From: Magnolia sinica
Taxonomy: Eukaryota; Streptophyta; Magnoliopsida; Magnoliales; Magnoliaceae
Length of the DNA stretch: 64,000 nucleotides
Assembly: GCF_029962835.1 (NCBI RefSeq)
Contig: NC_080574.1
Span: 24,030,001-24,094,000 of the forward strand
Reading direction: 5' to 3'
A program made the translations under genes and the position numbers. How positions within the stretch are numbered: position 1 is the stretch's first letter; each line of letters opens with the position of its first letter. Of the stretch, positions 12,886 to 25,295 are shown piece by piece. Under the pieces are notes generated by a model. The model was not told the DNA's origin. It searched no databases and saw only the letters and a program-made list of their open reading frames with translations.

Positions 12886-15800
12886 TAAAGCAAAAGAAAC
12901 CTAACAATGCAAGGAAGTTGCAGAGACCTAAATGCCAAATGAAATGTTACATCATACCCAAAACATATAATCCACATTCTCTATTTGAAGAAGAGACTGT
13001 CATATATGTCATTCATTACAAGGAAAAACTGCTCAAGTAACTATAGCACAGAAGCTCCATTCCCCAAAATGCAACAAGAACCTATAAAGTACCTGATTGT
13101 CCTTTCAAGTCTTCAACAGCTTGTAGCTTGGCCTTTGTTTTCTGTAGTTCAGCTTGTAATGCCTCTATAGTATGTTTTCCCTCATTATCAACAGCCAATG
13201 TATTCACCATTCGCAAAACCTTTGTATTTGCAGCAGAATAGTCACCGTGCCCCAGCTGCAGAAAGCAAAGCATGTTAAAAGATGTAGTGTTGACAGGTAT
13301 AAACCAGTGTGAGTGCTCATAGTCAAAAGTACATTGATATACAAGGGTGATAGCCAAAACACATTCAGAACTACATTGATATGCAAGGGTGATAACCATA
13401 ACTTCAATGTTGAATAGTTTGAACAAGAAAATCAAAGATTCAACATTGAGTAATTAGATAGCCATTATTCTCTTATGACATACAAATCAACCAACCATTT
13501 CCACCATATTAATTTAAAGGAAATATAAATAGACAAATTACTGTTACTGATATCATCTATGTTTCACTAGTATTTCATTTTGGTCTATCTATTATAGTGA
13601 TTATGGCATATAAATTGCCTGCATTGGATAGCACTATCAGATAATAAGAAACGCACTTTGTTTCCGGTCATGATTCACTAACCCAGCAAGGCAACAATTG
13701 AGTATTTCAAGACATATTAAAGGGTTGAGTGGGCTGTTAGAGCTAGATTGTTAGTAGCTGAGTGGGCTGTTAACGTAGACAAATTAAAGGGTTGTAATTT
13801 GTTGTTCCTAGCTTCATATTAGGCTGTGTAGCTCCCTCGGCGCTGCAGCCTTGCTGTTTTGTAATTTCTTTCCTTTGCTAATATATTATGTGACTTTTCA
13901 AAAAAAAAAAAACCCCCAACAAGGCAACAATTGAGTATTTCAAGACAAAATATGCAACCCTTAGGCAGTCTTCCTTATAGCTAAGCATATTGTCATAGAA
14001 TGGACCCGGTTGTCTTTACTCTTGTATTTGGATGGTGTCTTGTCATCCTTTTGTTTTGTTTTGTTTTTTTTTTTATTATTGATGGAAAAATGAACCCGAT
14101 AAGGCATCATATTCTTTGCAGTGCTCCATTTAACATAATATTGCACATCTCCAATAAGAAACACAACTGTAGATAAACTTTTAAGATTGCTGTCCCATGC
14201 AGTCATAACAAGAAATTGTACCTTTTACACTATGTGAGGCAGGCATTCGTTACTTGAGTGTCACAAATTCATATCCTTATAGGGCATACAAGTATTTAGG
14301 ACCTAGGTCCCCTGATTCATGACGACTCTCATAGTAAGGATTACTTAAATGGCCAACCTAGGACAAATGTACCTCCCTTTACTTCATTGGAAGCAAATTG
14401 GTGTGTATTAGTTGGATAGAAAACTAGGTATATGGATCTACCTGTCCTGGAACTGAATATTCTTTTCTTTTGAAATCAGCCTGCAAAGAACAATGCTGGA
14501 GAAATGAAAGGTCTCAATTCGTTTTATTATATCATTTTAAAATATTATAAGAATAACTCCAGAGATAAGACAGCCTCAGTAGTACAAACATATTCAAATA
14601 TTTACTAGTTGTGTGCTTGCAATACTAGAACACATATTGAACATATGAGTTGTGAAGAGAGCAAATGGTAACAAACATCTACATACAATCTACATCAGCT
14701 GGTATCTGTACAAATGGGAGGACAAATAAAGAGGAGGTGATTAACAAAGGTCATTCTTGTAATGAAATTAAGTGGGAGTTGTTTGTAGAACTGGGCCCAT
14801 GGAGACTCCATTTATTATCACTGAACTTTGGGTTTGTTGTCAAAGAAAAACTTGTCTCATGCATTAAGGGATCAAATGAGATATACAACAATCTTACATG
14901 AGATGGAGCAGTCTTTCTCGCTTTCCCAGTGTTCTTTTTCTTTAACGAAATCGTCTAAAAAAATTGAGTACTTCAACAATTCTAACAGGCAGACATTGCT
15001 TAATTGAGAAAGAAGTTAATATTTCAACCATTTCACAGCATACAACACACTGCCACCAGCAGCCATCCATGCTATAAATCAAAGGTTAACTATCCATGGC
15101 ACAATCAATATTTGTGCTGATCATTCTGTCCAAAGGCAACAAAACAGCAATACAGCAACATTGCAGGTTTTTTTTTTCCTTTTACATTTCAACATGACCA
15201 ACAAGCTAATGTTAATATGTGGATAAAATTGAGCTTTGTAAACCACACCTTGGACTCCAGTAAAGAAATCTCAGAACGAAGTCGGTCACCCTCCCGTTCC
15301 AAAGACTTAATTCTCCTCGCTTCATTATTCAGCTTTTCATTAAGCAACTTTAGTTCATCATGTTGGCCAGTAATGACTTGCCTTTGTTCATGTAAATTAC
15401 GCTCCAGTTCTCTTACAGTGCATTGCCTTTCAGAAAGGGATGACTCTAGCTCCTGTGTTGTGGAAAGCAAGGAAACCACATGCTATCAATATAGACTGCA
15501 TAATGGACAAATAAATGCCAAGGAGAGTTGTGTACCTTGACAAGGGAATCATGTGCCTTTCCACCCTCTGCTTCCCCACTCTTCTGCTTCTTCCATGCAA
15601 TAGCATCCTTTCTTAGTCTCTCTCTTTCTTCAATGGCCGAAGAAAGCTGTGGTTCCACAGAGAAAAAATAAAAAGAAAAAGAAAGTTGTGATTCCACAAG
15701 GAAAACTTACTAAACAAATGAGCAGAGACAACAGAGAAAGAAGGTGCTCTGTAATTTAAAGGACAAAAAAAAAAGGAAAAAAAAAAGAAAAAGAATCATG

Positions 15801-18800
15801 TACTCATAACATAGAACATAATCCTATAATTATAGACTTTTTTCTACAAAAAGGAATGGCAACATGGAATCCTTACTGGACATAGGGGTATCATGCATCT
15901 GAACACCTAACAGACCATCATCTTAAAGTAATAAAACACCAAAGAAATCCTCGCTGATAGCATAGACAAATTAGAAAAGACACTGTAAAGAACAAGAGTC
16001 AGCAACATCATATGAACACTTCCTGAAACTCTAAAAGTGCAGAACTTTCTCAAAAACACTAATACTTCCAACGAAAAACAAATTCAAACTCTGGGAAGAT
16101 AGCAACTTTAGAAACCATTGCCAACAAACAACAGTTCGCACAAAGAATAAGAGAATAACTGAGAACTACTAGAATAAATGAAATACAAGCATACAAAATG
16201 GCAAGGGAAAAGCAACGTCACCAAGAGTTGCTCGACCTGATCCTCACCATTAACTCAAGCCGTTTAACCACTAACAATGATTCTTCAGCTTTCTCTTTGG
16301 CCAGTGCGGCCTCCGTTTCAGCATGTTGCTTAGCAAGGTCTGCAGATTCCAGGGCGACCTCCAACTGCTTCAGATGAGCACTGATCTCACCTAACTTCAT
16401 CATGCTATCAATTAGCTCTCTGCATCACATACAAAAGAATCCAATGATATATGGGAAAGTCTAAAAGCAGGTGCATACCCAAAGTTCAAGCGAAATCTAA
16501 AAACCTCACAAGATCAGACACCACCAAGCAAGCTAATTATTTGTATGGAATGTTATTTAAAAGCAAATTTTGCTCCTTCAACCTACATTAAGTTTTTTTA
16601 TGGATCCCAGACCCAATTCATTCAAATATATGGTGCAAAGTCGTTAAAGTATATATGCCATGATCACAACTGCATCAGCCAGCAACTGGCAGCACTCTTA
16701 TCCATTTTAAAGCTAACCCAAACATGGCAAGATATGTATTTGACAATATTGTAACAAGGGAAAGGACATACTTCTGCAAACTGGCAAATTTTCTCGGTAT
16801 ATCATCAGAACATGAAACATCAGGGATCTCTTTCAGCATTGATTTCCAAGACATCAGTTCATCCTCCAACTTCTTTACATTCAGCTGGACCACTTGTAGT
16901 TCAAATAACTCCTTTTCTGCCCTCTCTCTGCGGCTCTGTTCTTCCAACAATTTCTCTTTCAGTAATTCACTATTTACATGAGATGATTTCAACTTTCTTG
17001 CCTCTCGAACTTCCGCCTCCTAGCAATGAGCAAAAGAAAATCAGCCAGACACTTGGTAAAAATTGGATTGACACTTTTGTTCTCAAATAAGGTATGGATG
17101 AAAGGAATCAACATATGGGAAGCTATACCCCTCCACTAAAGAGTAAAAGTTCTTAAAATGAGCTCATCAGTAATTTAAGAAAGAAGCAAGCTTAATGAGA
17201 ATTATTACAATAAATTATGAAGTTGTCAAAGTTTCAGCTGATAGAAATCTAGGCAGCATTTTTGTATGGACTGACCATATCATGTTCATAAGAGGCAACA
17301 GTGATTTTCCAAATTTCTCTCCATCCCTCGTACTACGAGAGTTAAGAAGTTATTTTTACTTTAAAGAATATGCTGAAAATGTGTCGTAGTCATATTTAAA
17401 CAGTTCCATATTGGGGAAAATGACTTCTTTTATGATCAGATAGCTTTGAACTTTTGTCTTGGAGTGTTCAGTACCAAGGGCATTTTTTAGTTTACAATAT
17501 AATGCTCGGGTAATTTTAAATTTAGGCTATACGCGACTAGTAGTATGACTGCATGAAAGCCAAGACACATTGCTTTTGATAAGATAACATAGAAAAATAA
17601 GAATGATGAAAAAGAAATAGTTGCTAAGATCTTAACAGAGAGAAGGAACTTTCAAGAAAGTCAGGTGGTGATGCTAAGAGACAAACAAAACAAGTTTGAA
17701 TCGATAAATGCAATCAGATCCAAGCAGAAAGGCCCAGAACATTAACGATCATAGCTCACATATCATAAAAGATATATATCATAATGCGACAGCACAAAAT
17801 TCAAAGTGCATGATGTACCAATAGAAGAAGGAATAAATAAATAAATAATCTAACCAACTTACATAGTTTCTAAGATCTTCTTGCAGATGCTTCACCAAGA
17901 TATGGGTCTTTGTTGGACTAGCTTCTTCAGATGGAACAGTAAACCTCGAAAGCTTCCGCTCTGCTTCCGTCTTTTGATAAAGACACTGGTAAAGTAAGCA
18001 TGACTTAATTGTAAATTGAAGTTCATACTTTTCATGGGACAGATAAACAATCAATAAAGAACAAAAGATAGTCAATGTTTTTCTCAATTCTATAGTAGCA
18101 GTGAACCAATACCAATCAATGCAACCATATTTAGGAAGCTGTATGGGCACAGGAAATAACTTCAAAATTTTCAACAACCTCATTTAGTTGTTTTCTGAGT
18201 TCCTCTAGCTGCGTCTTCAGTAACTCAGACTCTTTCTCTGCATTGTTCGCTCTGCATCCCATTCGTTCAAGCTAAAACGACAAAAAGCTATGAAGTTGAT
18301 ACTTGATAGCAATAAATAGATTTAGTCAAAATATGTTCAGTGCAATAGTTTCACATAACTCACATTTGCATTCATTCTAGAAACAGAAAGCTTCGACTCA
18401 TTTTGCACATGTACGAGCTCATTACGAAGACTATTTTTCTCTCTTTCCATGCTTTCAGAAACACGGCGAAGTTTCTCCTCGAGCAGTGTCGCATTCTCTT
18501 TAGCTGCAGCTGCCGAAGACTCAGCATTCCTACGAAGGTCCATTTCTTTTTTGAGCTGTACCTGGATTTTCATAACCATAATACAATATTTCATAGGTTT
18601 GCCATGATATTAAGCATAAATTAAAATGTAACAAAAAAGTCCTTCAATCAAGGGTCCAAGCCAGAACTACAAACAAAATCATACAACAGAACATAAAGAA
18701 ATGGATATGGGCATGCATAGCAGCATGATAGATTAGTCGACATGACAGTTCTCTAAGCTGGCATCAATGTGGTACAAATTACAAGAAAAAATGTTTACTA

Positions 18801-21800
18801 TGATGCAGGTTGCAGTTTTCAGAGGAACAACAGCTTTCACTGACATACGTTAGGAAATTCAAAATCATGAACTCTTGAAGTGAGGCAATATCTGGCATTT
18901 TAAAGTAAATGGGTGTTCTAAATGCACAATTTTTATTCAATTATCAAGGTCAAATCGGGTACTAGTATTTTGTTTTTGCAATAATAATATAAAATATGAC
19001 AAGATGCAACATTTGGATAAATCTAATGGATGCTAAGACACCAAGGTGAATCTCCACACTCTCCACAAAGCCATCCTGCTAGTACACTGCTTCAAATTCT
19101 AAGTTATTTACCCTTTCTTAAGTTCTTGGGTAGAGCGACAAGAAATCTTAACTCATCAAAGCCCTCAATTATTTTTTTGTCTATACATCACTTACGAACA
19201 GCATCATTTAGATCACCAATGGGCAAAACCCAACCAGCATCTTTCTTGCATGCAAACTAAGCTAGACTCCACCATAAGGTTCTATGCGGTTTTCAATCTT
19301 ATCATGAACAATGACCAGCACCTCAAAACAGAATCAAGTAAATTAAAATGTCCATGAGGATGTCCTGTATCAAATTGAGGGCATGGAGAAGATAAAAGCA
19401 TGCTATACTAGTCAAAACATAGATTTTTTTCTTTTTCTTTTTTTCTGAAGGAACACAGACAAGTTTTTATAATAGCCAAGCCACAAACAATAGCCTTCCC
19501 AACAAGATAATGAATAAACAGACACTTGATCAAAGAAGAGGATAATCTTTCAAAAGAAAAAACAATCAAAGAAGAGAATAAGATTAAACAAGGGAATCCA
19601 CGAATAGATGGAGACTGGTAAAGCAGTTCACAGTTGTAAATATGCAAAGCTCAAGGAATGTAATTATTAACCAATCACCCACAGGGACCCAACCAGACAA
19701 ACAATGGGCACCTAAGAAACAAGAATATGGTAGACTGATTCTTTTTCTTTTTCTTTTTTCTTTTTTTGAAAGGCTAGCCTCCAACATTAACAAAAAGAAT
19801 AATAAAAAATAAAAATAGTAGCATCCAAACAGAATACTTTCTTCTGCAGACTTTTTGAGGGACAAGATTGGCCCACCCAATGATGAGCCCTATATCATCA
19901 TCATCATCGTCTAAGCCTTATTCCAACTAATAGGAAAAATCCTTGGGGAATCTCCCTCCTTCCCACCCAAGATTGGAACCAGGAAGAACCAGAACCTTGT
20001 GAATCACAAAATTCCACATATTCCACAGAGTTTGCAGCTGATCTATCAAAGGCAAAGTAGTCTTCGCCAATGATCATGAAATCATGAATGCAAATATACC
20101 AGAACTCAAGGACCAGGAAGCCATCTAAGGAGCTCATAAACAGCTTTCCCGATTTCTTCCCGTTGAAATAAGGCTTCATGCTTTCAAGTCACCTCTGTTG
20201 TAGGAGAAGCAAGATTCTTAACCTAGAAAGCTGCTACAATGGCACTTCAAAGAAAAAGTGGACCCATATCCCACAACCAAACAACCACAACAACAACCAC
20301 CACCACCACCACCACCACCACAACAACAACAACAACAATAATAATCTTGCATAGAGCCATTGGCCAGTATTGTTGTATTGATAAGCACTGTAGGAAAAGA
20401 ACCTTAATCTATTTCGTCATTTTTGGTTCCGAAGTCCAAAACCATCTTCTCCAGCATGGCAGTGCAAAATGAAGAGCAGCTAAGAGGATTGAAAGGTCTA
20501 AGCAACAAGGGTTTTCAGATTGTAATCAGCACCATATACCTCAAGCTCGCTGCAACGTTTTAACAGTTTCTCATGGCGCTCCTGAGAATCACTGACCTCC
20601 TTCAGTAACTGCTCTTGCAAAGCCTGCTCACGCCCTTTGGCAGCGGCAAGTTCTTGTTCTACAAAGTGGAACTGATCTTTGTATTTCCTTCTCTCTGTTT
20701 CTGTAACAACAAGTAGAACTGAGTAAATGTAGAATCATAATAAATGCATATCCCATCGACATTAAACAACGGAAAAGACAAAGAAACAGCATTTGCACAG
20801 ACATCTCTGCAATCACCAGAAGAAATAACACTGTTCAAACACTTCTTCATGAAGCATTTGCCACCAGATTATTAGATGACTCTAAAAAATTCTCTTGCCA
20901 AACGCATGTTGGTGTGGCAGCACACATTGACATGGCTATTAAGAAAAACCTTAATCTATTACAATTTGTCTGTATTATGTAATCATACTTATATGTATTA
21001 TGTACTCATACTTATCTAAATAAATTTTTATATATTATATAATTTCAAGAATTAATTTATATTGTATAATAGTGTTGCTATTATTTTACAAGACAACCAT
21101 ATGGACATGCCAGTGTTTTCAGATTTTCTAAAGTACCAAATTCCAAACCAGCACATGGGTCCATGCCCAAGCTATATATCGGTCATAATGTATCATAGTA
21201 TTAATACCAAGGTATTCAAAATCAGTTATGTAACGGCCGTTACGTAACGGTAACAGTCATAACCGTTACGCGTTACGGGGTCGAAAAAGCCGTAACGACT
21301 GTTACAGAAAAAATAAAAATAAAAAATAAAAACATGCCGTAATGGCCTGCAACAGTTTTTTCAAAAAATAAAACAAGGACCATAACGCCTGTTACAGCCC
21401 ATATCATAACGGTAACAGTGGTGGCCATTGACCGTTACGGCCACTGTTACCATTTTGGAACACCTTTATCAATACTCAAGCAAGGATGCAAGAGACATCG
21501 ACTCATATATACATTCAGCAGTAGCCAAATGTGAAACATATGCAACCCAATGCACAAAAATGATGCAAGGTACTGGCAATCCCTTCACTCGAATTGGCTA
21601 ACGAAAGAAACTGCATGACTTCATGGGCTGATTTATATGCATGTAGGAGAAATCTCGAGTATGAGTTAAACCCATCAGCAATTTGTTATTTATTTAATGA
21701 CCATAACATTGAAGGGGCTACAACTAATGTAGAGCACAGATTCTAGATAGAAAGCTGGGGCTAAACTGATTTCTGGAGGCCTCACCAGCTTTGCATAGGT

Positions 21801-23906
21801 TGTCATTCAATGCCTCCAATCTTGATTGGTAATCGCGTACCTTCTTCTCCGCACTGTCAAACGCATCCAAAAACTCTGATTTCACCTAAGAATTTCACAA
21901 GAAAAGCTCCTCACTTCTCAGAAGAAACAATGAAAATTAACACAACTTGCTTAAGTTTAAACATTTAAGAGTTCTAAGAGTAACAAAATGACAGATAAGC
22001 AACAAAAAAATGGCTCAAGAAAAATGTCTAATAAAAAAGAATCAGCACGTGTAACCATTCGTTGTTGAAATTTAGACTAACGAAATATACACACACACAC
22101 ACACACACACACATTAACCTGCATCATGCAAAAGGTTACAATTATGCTGAATAGATAATTAGTATACTACAGGACCCAAACTTTGCCAGCTCACATTGTC
22201 CATCTTCCATATCTCAGCCTTTAATGGCTGGTATGTTGGAAATTATTCAAAAGTTTTTCCTTTGACATGGTTTTGAGAATATGCATATCCATCTTCTTGC
22301 ATGCAATGAAAATCTTGAACACCCAAAGAAGAAAACAGTTTAGGAATCAAATGCCTAAAGAAATTCAACAGGACACTTTGAGGACAGTGGGTGGCTTTGA
22401 GATCCGCATACATGCCTTAGCCAGCAGCTACCTACAATATGCTGCGGACACCAATATTGGGTACAGCTGAGTATCAATATAGTCATATGTGATTTGATTT
22501 TATATAGCATTATAGCTAAGAGCCAGTTATTCTGACAGTGGCCTCATGGTTTGTTTTGATACGTCAAGACAGCCAATCCTTGTTGATGACATACACATTT
22601 TGGGAAATTTCCGAATTATAGTACTTGCATGATTAAACCATCTCCATGTTCATATATGGGCCCAAAACCTCCAGTCATAAATTTGTGATGCTACGCAGCA
22701 TTAGGCTGCATTTGGCTCAAGCCACATGAAAAATAATTAGCAATTTTGACTTTTGGATATTCTATGAAGAGTAGAAATTGCAAAATCATAAATTATCTTT
22801 CTCCTCTACTGAAATGGCCATGAGATGACACATCCAGAAACAGAGAAAGGGAACCAAAATCACACATATTAAGATCCATTGGTACTGTAATAGGAACCTA
22901 AATCACAAAGACTAAGCATCAACCAAGTTGTCAGCATACTGTAAGATGAGCTTAAATTGCCTGTGAACAGGGGTTACTGGAATCCCCTGTAACTCCTGCT
23001 GTGGCGCAATGAAATAAACCACCAGGTACACCTGTTGGATCTCGGGCCCACATTGAAAAGCAAAGACTCCCCTGTGTGAAACAACGATTTTTCCTTTTTT
23101 AATGTGGACCTCACATCTGGCGCGCACACGTGGCACTTTTTCATCGGGTCACAGGGTTACAGATAATTCTGTGTTCCTATAAGACCAGCAGCTTGGCTGA
23201 TACTCTACCAGCATTCCTGTAAGGGCTTAGTTTGTTGTGTTGTGCCGCTGACTACTTTTCATTTTACTGTCCATTCGGTGATGACCAATTAGACAGTTGG
23301 AGCCATCCATTCATTCTGATATTTTGGTTTGCAGCCTATCTAAAGTTCTAATTGAGGAACATGAATACCAAATACTATATTTTTTAATGGAATCTTATGC
23401 ATCGCCAAACACTGCTAAGTGCTAAATCAAAGAGATGGGATACTTGCACAATCCTATGGTGCATCGTAAATGAGCTATAAAAATAAAATAAAATAAAAAA
23501 TAAAAAATAAATAAAACCTATTTCTCGATGGATATCCAACCAATTCCAATGGAAACCCTAGTAAGGGTAGAAAAGAAGAAAAACAATTCCTACCTCAACG
23601 TATACAGAAATTCAATGCATAGCTCGATGAATTAAATACAAGGAAATCAAAATCCATCTTCAGCAGGTTCAAAGATAGAAAAATGAATTAGACAAAATCC
23701 ACAGAATATATAGAGGAATTTACCATCTGACGGCATTGGTAAGTGCAGAGCATGTGATCCGAAGAGGAGGTCGGGTCGTGAGAGGCTACGGGCAGCGGAT
23801 CTTCGTAAATTACGAGACGGCGATCGGAAATGGGGTCTTCGGGAGCGAAAACGGCGTCCCCCGTTTCCGTTTTCCGTTTCCGTGGAGGAGGAGTTCTCAG
23901 AATCAT
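7642..23906 (-). CDS. MAD1: Mitotic spindle assembly checkpoint protein MAD1, 16 exons
   Basis: MAD1 recruits MAD2 to unattached kinetochores and to the nuclear envelope, and so delays anaphase. Exons in gene order: 23906-23724, 21885-21786, 20700-20540, 18561-18364, 18271-18179, 17985-17863, 17019-16772, 16419-16248, 15646-15536, 15452-15249, 13255-13093, 8631-8544, 8460-8391, 8214-8086, 7979-7941 and 7731-7642. All introns are GT-AG. The sum is 2172 nt, coding 723 residues, close to the roughly 726 I recall for Arabidopsis MAD1. The N-terminus MILRTPPP and the YEDPLP and LCTYQCRQM stretches are plant MAD1 hallmarks. Residues about 60-530 are heptad-rich coiled coil. A MAD2-interaction motif, KVLRMVNTL, starts at residue 543. 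The C-terminal globular domain (about 615-723) has FRRACCSLFGYK and NSIPAF, as in animal MAD1. An upstream in-frame ATG at 23931-23933 would add nine residues; 23906 fits the family. Intron 11 (8632-13092) is swollen by transposon debris. No stop or frameshift was found. Confidence 0.94.
9755..10022. repeat. 134-bp tandem duplication in MAD1 intron 11
   Basis: Two adjacent units, 9755-9888 and 9889-10022, both begin caatcagcccctctaaaag and end near gggggcaaca. By eye they are about 90% identical. They sit just upstream of the gypsy gag fragment and may derive from its LTR or leader. Confidence 0.85.
10190..11690 (+). pseudogene. Ty3/gypsy (Tat-type) gag and protease fragment in MAD1 intron 11
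   Basis: Translated segments match plant gypsy gag (LKPKSISSFT and a FGEKD-like stretch, with stops between). There follows an open frame at 11087-11671 with the Tat-style knuckle CHFHQDHGHNTMEC and an aspartic protease start ILVDTG. The same motifs occur in the full element at 41667-51819, so this is a relative. It stops just after the protease; reverse transcriptase, integrase and any 3' LTR are missing. It lies antisense to MAD1 transcription and must be removed with the intron. Confidence 0.8.
11700..12830. other. Intron DNA of unknown origin
   Basis: The sequence is AT-rich. The one longer frame (12443-12748, +) has no recognised domain. It may be further repeat debris, but I could not find matching ends. 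Confidence 0.3.
12831..12879. repeat. (AC)n microsatellite
   Basis: About 24 AC units in MAD1 intron 11, 215 bp upstream of exon 11 in + coordinates. Confidence 0.97.
13715..13919 (+). mobile_element. Poly(A) retroposon with 28-bp direct repeats, in MAD1 intron 10
   Basis: The 28 bp at 13687-13714 and at 13920-13947 are identical (caaggcaacaatt...caagaca). The insert between them ends in a run of 13 A followed by five C. Preceding it is sequence that looks like an mRNA or LINE 3' end (tttgctaatatattatg). This is the signature of target-primed reverse transcription by a LINE machinery. The insert contains a short internal duplication (gagtgggctgtta). I do not recognise its parent; a 5'-truncated LINE or a processed transcript end are both possible. 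Confidence 0.8.
20275..20345. repeat. Compound ACC/CAA/ATA microsatellite in MAD1 intron 3
   Basis: Runs of CAA, then ACC, then CAA, then ATA trinucleotides. Confidence 0.9.
21208..21466. mobile_element. Small Mutator-like non-autonomous element (TAACGG-rich) in MAD1 intron 2
   Basis: The ends caaggtattc and ggaacacctt are imperfect inverted repeats that continue into taacggccgttacg-like palindromes. The flanks are tattaatac (21199-21207) and tatcaatac (21467-21475), a 9-bp target duplication with one mismatch, as expected for Mutator-like elements. There is no coding content. Confidence 0.75.
22089..22113. repeat. (AC)n microsatellite in MAD1 intron 1
   Basis: About 12 AC units. Confidence 0.95.
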
Positions 23907-24065
23907 CTTCTTCAAGATTTCTAGGTTTTTCACTTCTCCTCTCTCTCCCTCTCTCGAGCTTAATTCGCGAGGATTTAAAAGCGAAGCGCCATTTTTATTC
24001 TCTTTCGGATGCTAAAGTGAGCGGCGTGCGTTTTTAAACAGCACCAAGCGTCGCTCGAGCCTCGG

Positions 24066-24076
24066 CCTAACGGTTC
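24066..24076 (+). promoter_or_regulatory. Possible mitosis-specific activator (MSA) element upstream of MAD1
   Basis: CCTAACGGTTC matches the MSA consensus YCYAACGGYYA at 10 of 11 positions. It lies about 160 bp upstream of the MAD1 ATG. MSA elements bind three-repeat MYB factors and give G2/M transcription, which suits a checkpoint gene. A single short motif can occur by chance. Confidence 0.4.
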
Positions 24077-24151
24077 CGCGCTCGTGTGCCCTGGCTCGTG
24101 TAAGTTGCACCTTTCGTACTGACGTGCTACATGATTTGCATACTTGGGTCT

Positions 24152-24940
24152 ACAGTTGTACACGAGTCGAGTTAGCTCGTTAGCTCGCTCGGATTGACTT
24201 GGAAAAGCACGTCTAGACTCTCGAATTGATACTGTGTTCGAACAAGTCGAGCCATTTTTTACGAGCTCAGAATAGTTCGAGTCGAGTCCGAGCTAGACCT
24301 AATTCGACTCGCCTCGACTCGGTATTGAACTCGACTTGACTTGATTTGGATCGAGTTTTCCTAATATATATAAGTTTTAGAAAAAAAAAAAAAAACATTC
24401 CCTTTACTTACTTTATTTTAGTTCACCCAAATCCCCGACGACCCAGACCCTAACCCTAATCATTTCGTTCACCCAACCCTAACCCAGCACCCCAACCAAC
24501 TCCCAAATCGCCCATCACCCATCGGCCATCTCCCCATTTTGTCCAAATCAGCCAGCAACTCTTAATTCCTAACCCGTTCACCGCCTCTCAGTCGTCCGTT
24601 CGCCCAAATTGCCCAGCGAATACTCTCCTTCCAGCGTCTATCCGAACGAGCAGTATTTAAAAGTGAGTCCTCTCCTCCCCTCTATTCATTTTTTCCGGCG
24701 AGTAGCTTCCATCCGACCAGCGACCACTTGCTGAGTGGCTCTGGTATAGTCGGACTTGACTCGAAAACTCAACTCGAACTTGGCTCAAATTGGACCGAGC
24801 TATTGGTTGACCCGAGCACAAGCTGTTATTCAAAGCTTAAAGGCTGAGCCGAGCTGAGCCGAGCACAAGCTGAGACTCAAGCTGTTCGAGTCGAACAATG
24901 CTGGGCAAAGCTCGGCTCAACTCAACTCGTGTACACCTCT
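24152..24940. mobile_element. Mutator-like non-autonomous element, copy 1, with captured 5'-leader-like DNA
   Basis: The left end acagttgtacacgagtcgag and the right end ctcaactcgtgtacacctct are inverted. Sub-terminal sequence is full of ctcga/tcgag words on both arms. Sister copies lie at 36022-36618 and 59826-60416. The centre (about 24415-24740) is unlike the arms. It is C/T-rich with ccctaaccctaa motifs and reads like a plant gene promoter or leader. No clear target duplication remains. Confidence 0.7.
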
Positions 24941-25290
24941 AATCCTTGCTATCGAAGTGAGATCCCAAAATCTATAATCGGCCACTTTGGGCAGTGAAGT
25001 GACTAGAACACTATCCATGCAAATAATTATAAGACACATATGTATGCATCATACTTAAATTTATAGTCATGTTAAATTTTATAAGAGAAGACTTACTTGA
25101 GTTAATATAAAAGCTCACACCGTCAGAAGCCATCAAGAGCTGAAAGCGTATGCCATGCATATAAAATTATATCTTTGGACTTTTAGATGCTTGTACAAGA
25201 TGGTTAAGGACCTGTTTGGTTGCTGCTAAATACGGTGAACATGAAAGCCGAGTGAAATTTCATCTCCAAAGGTATAAATTTCTCAATCAA
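24941..25290. other. Short intergenic spacer
   Basis: No gene was seen. The end near 25200-25290 is the left half of a sequence later split by the copia element; it resumes at 32861. Confidence 0.5.
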
Positions 25291-25295
25291 TTTCC

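Noticed and set aside
19270-19295. Second copy of the 3159-3360 foldback element
   Set aside because: Only a 14-bp match to one end; no partner arm was found nearby.
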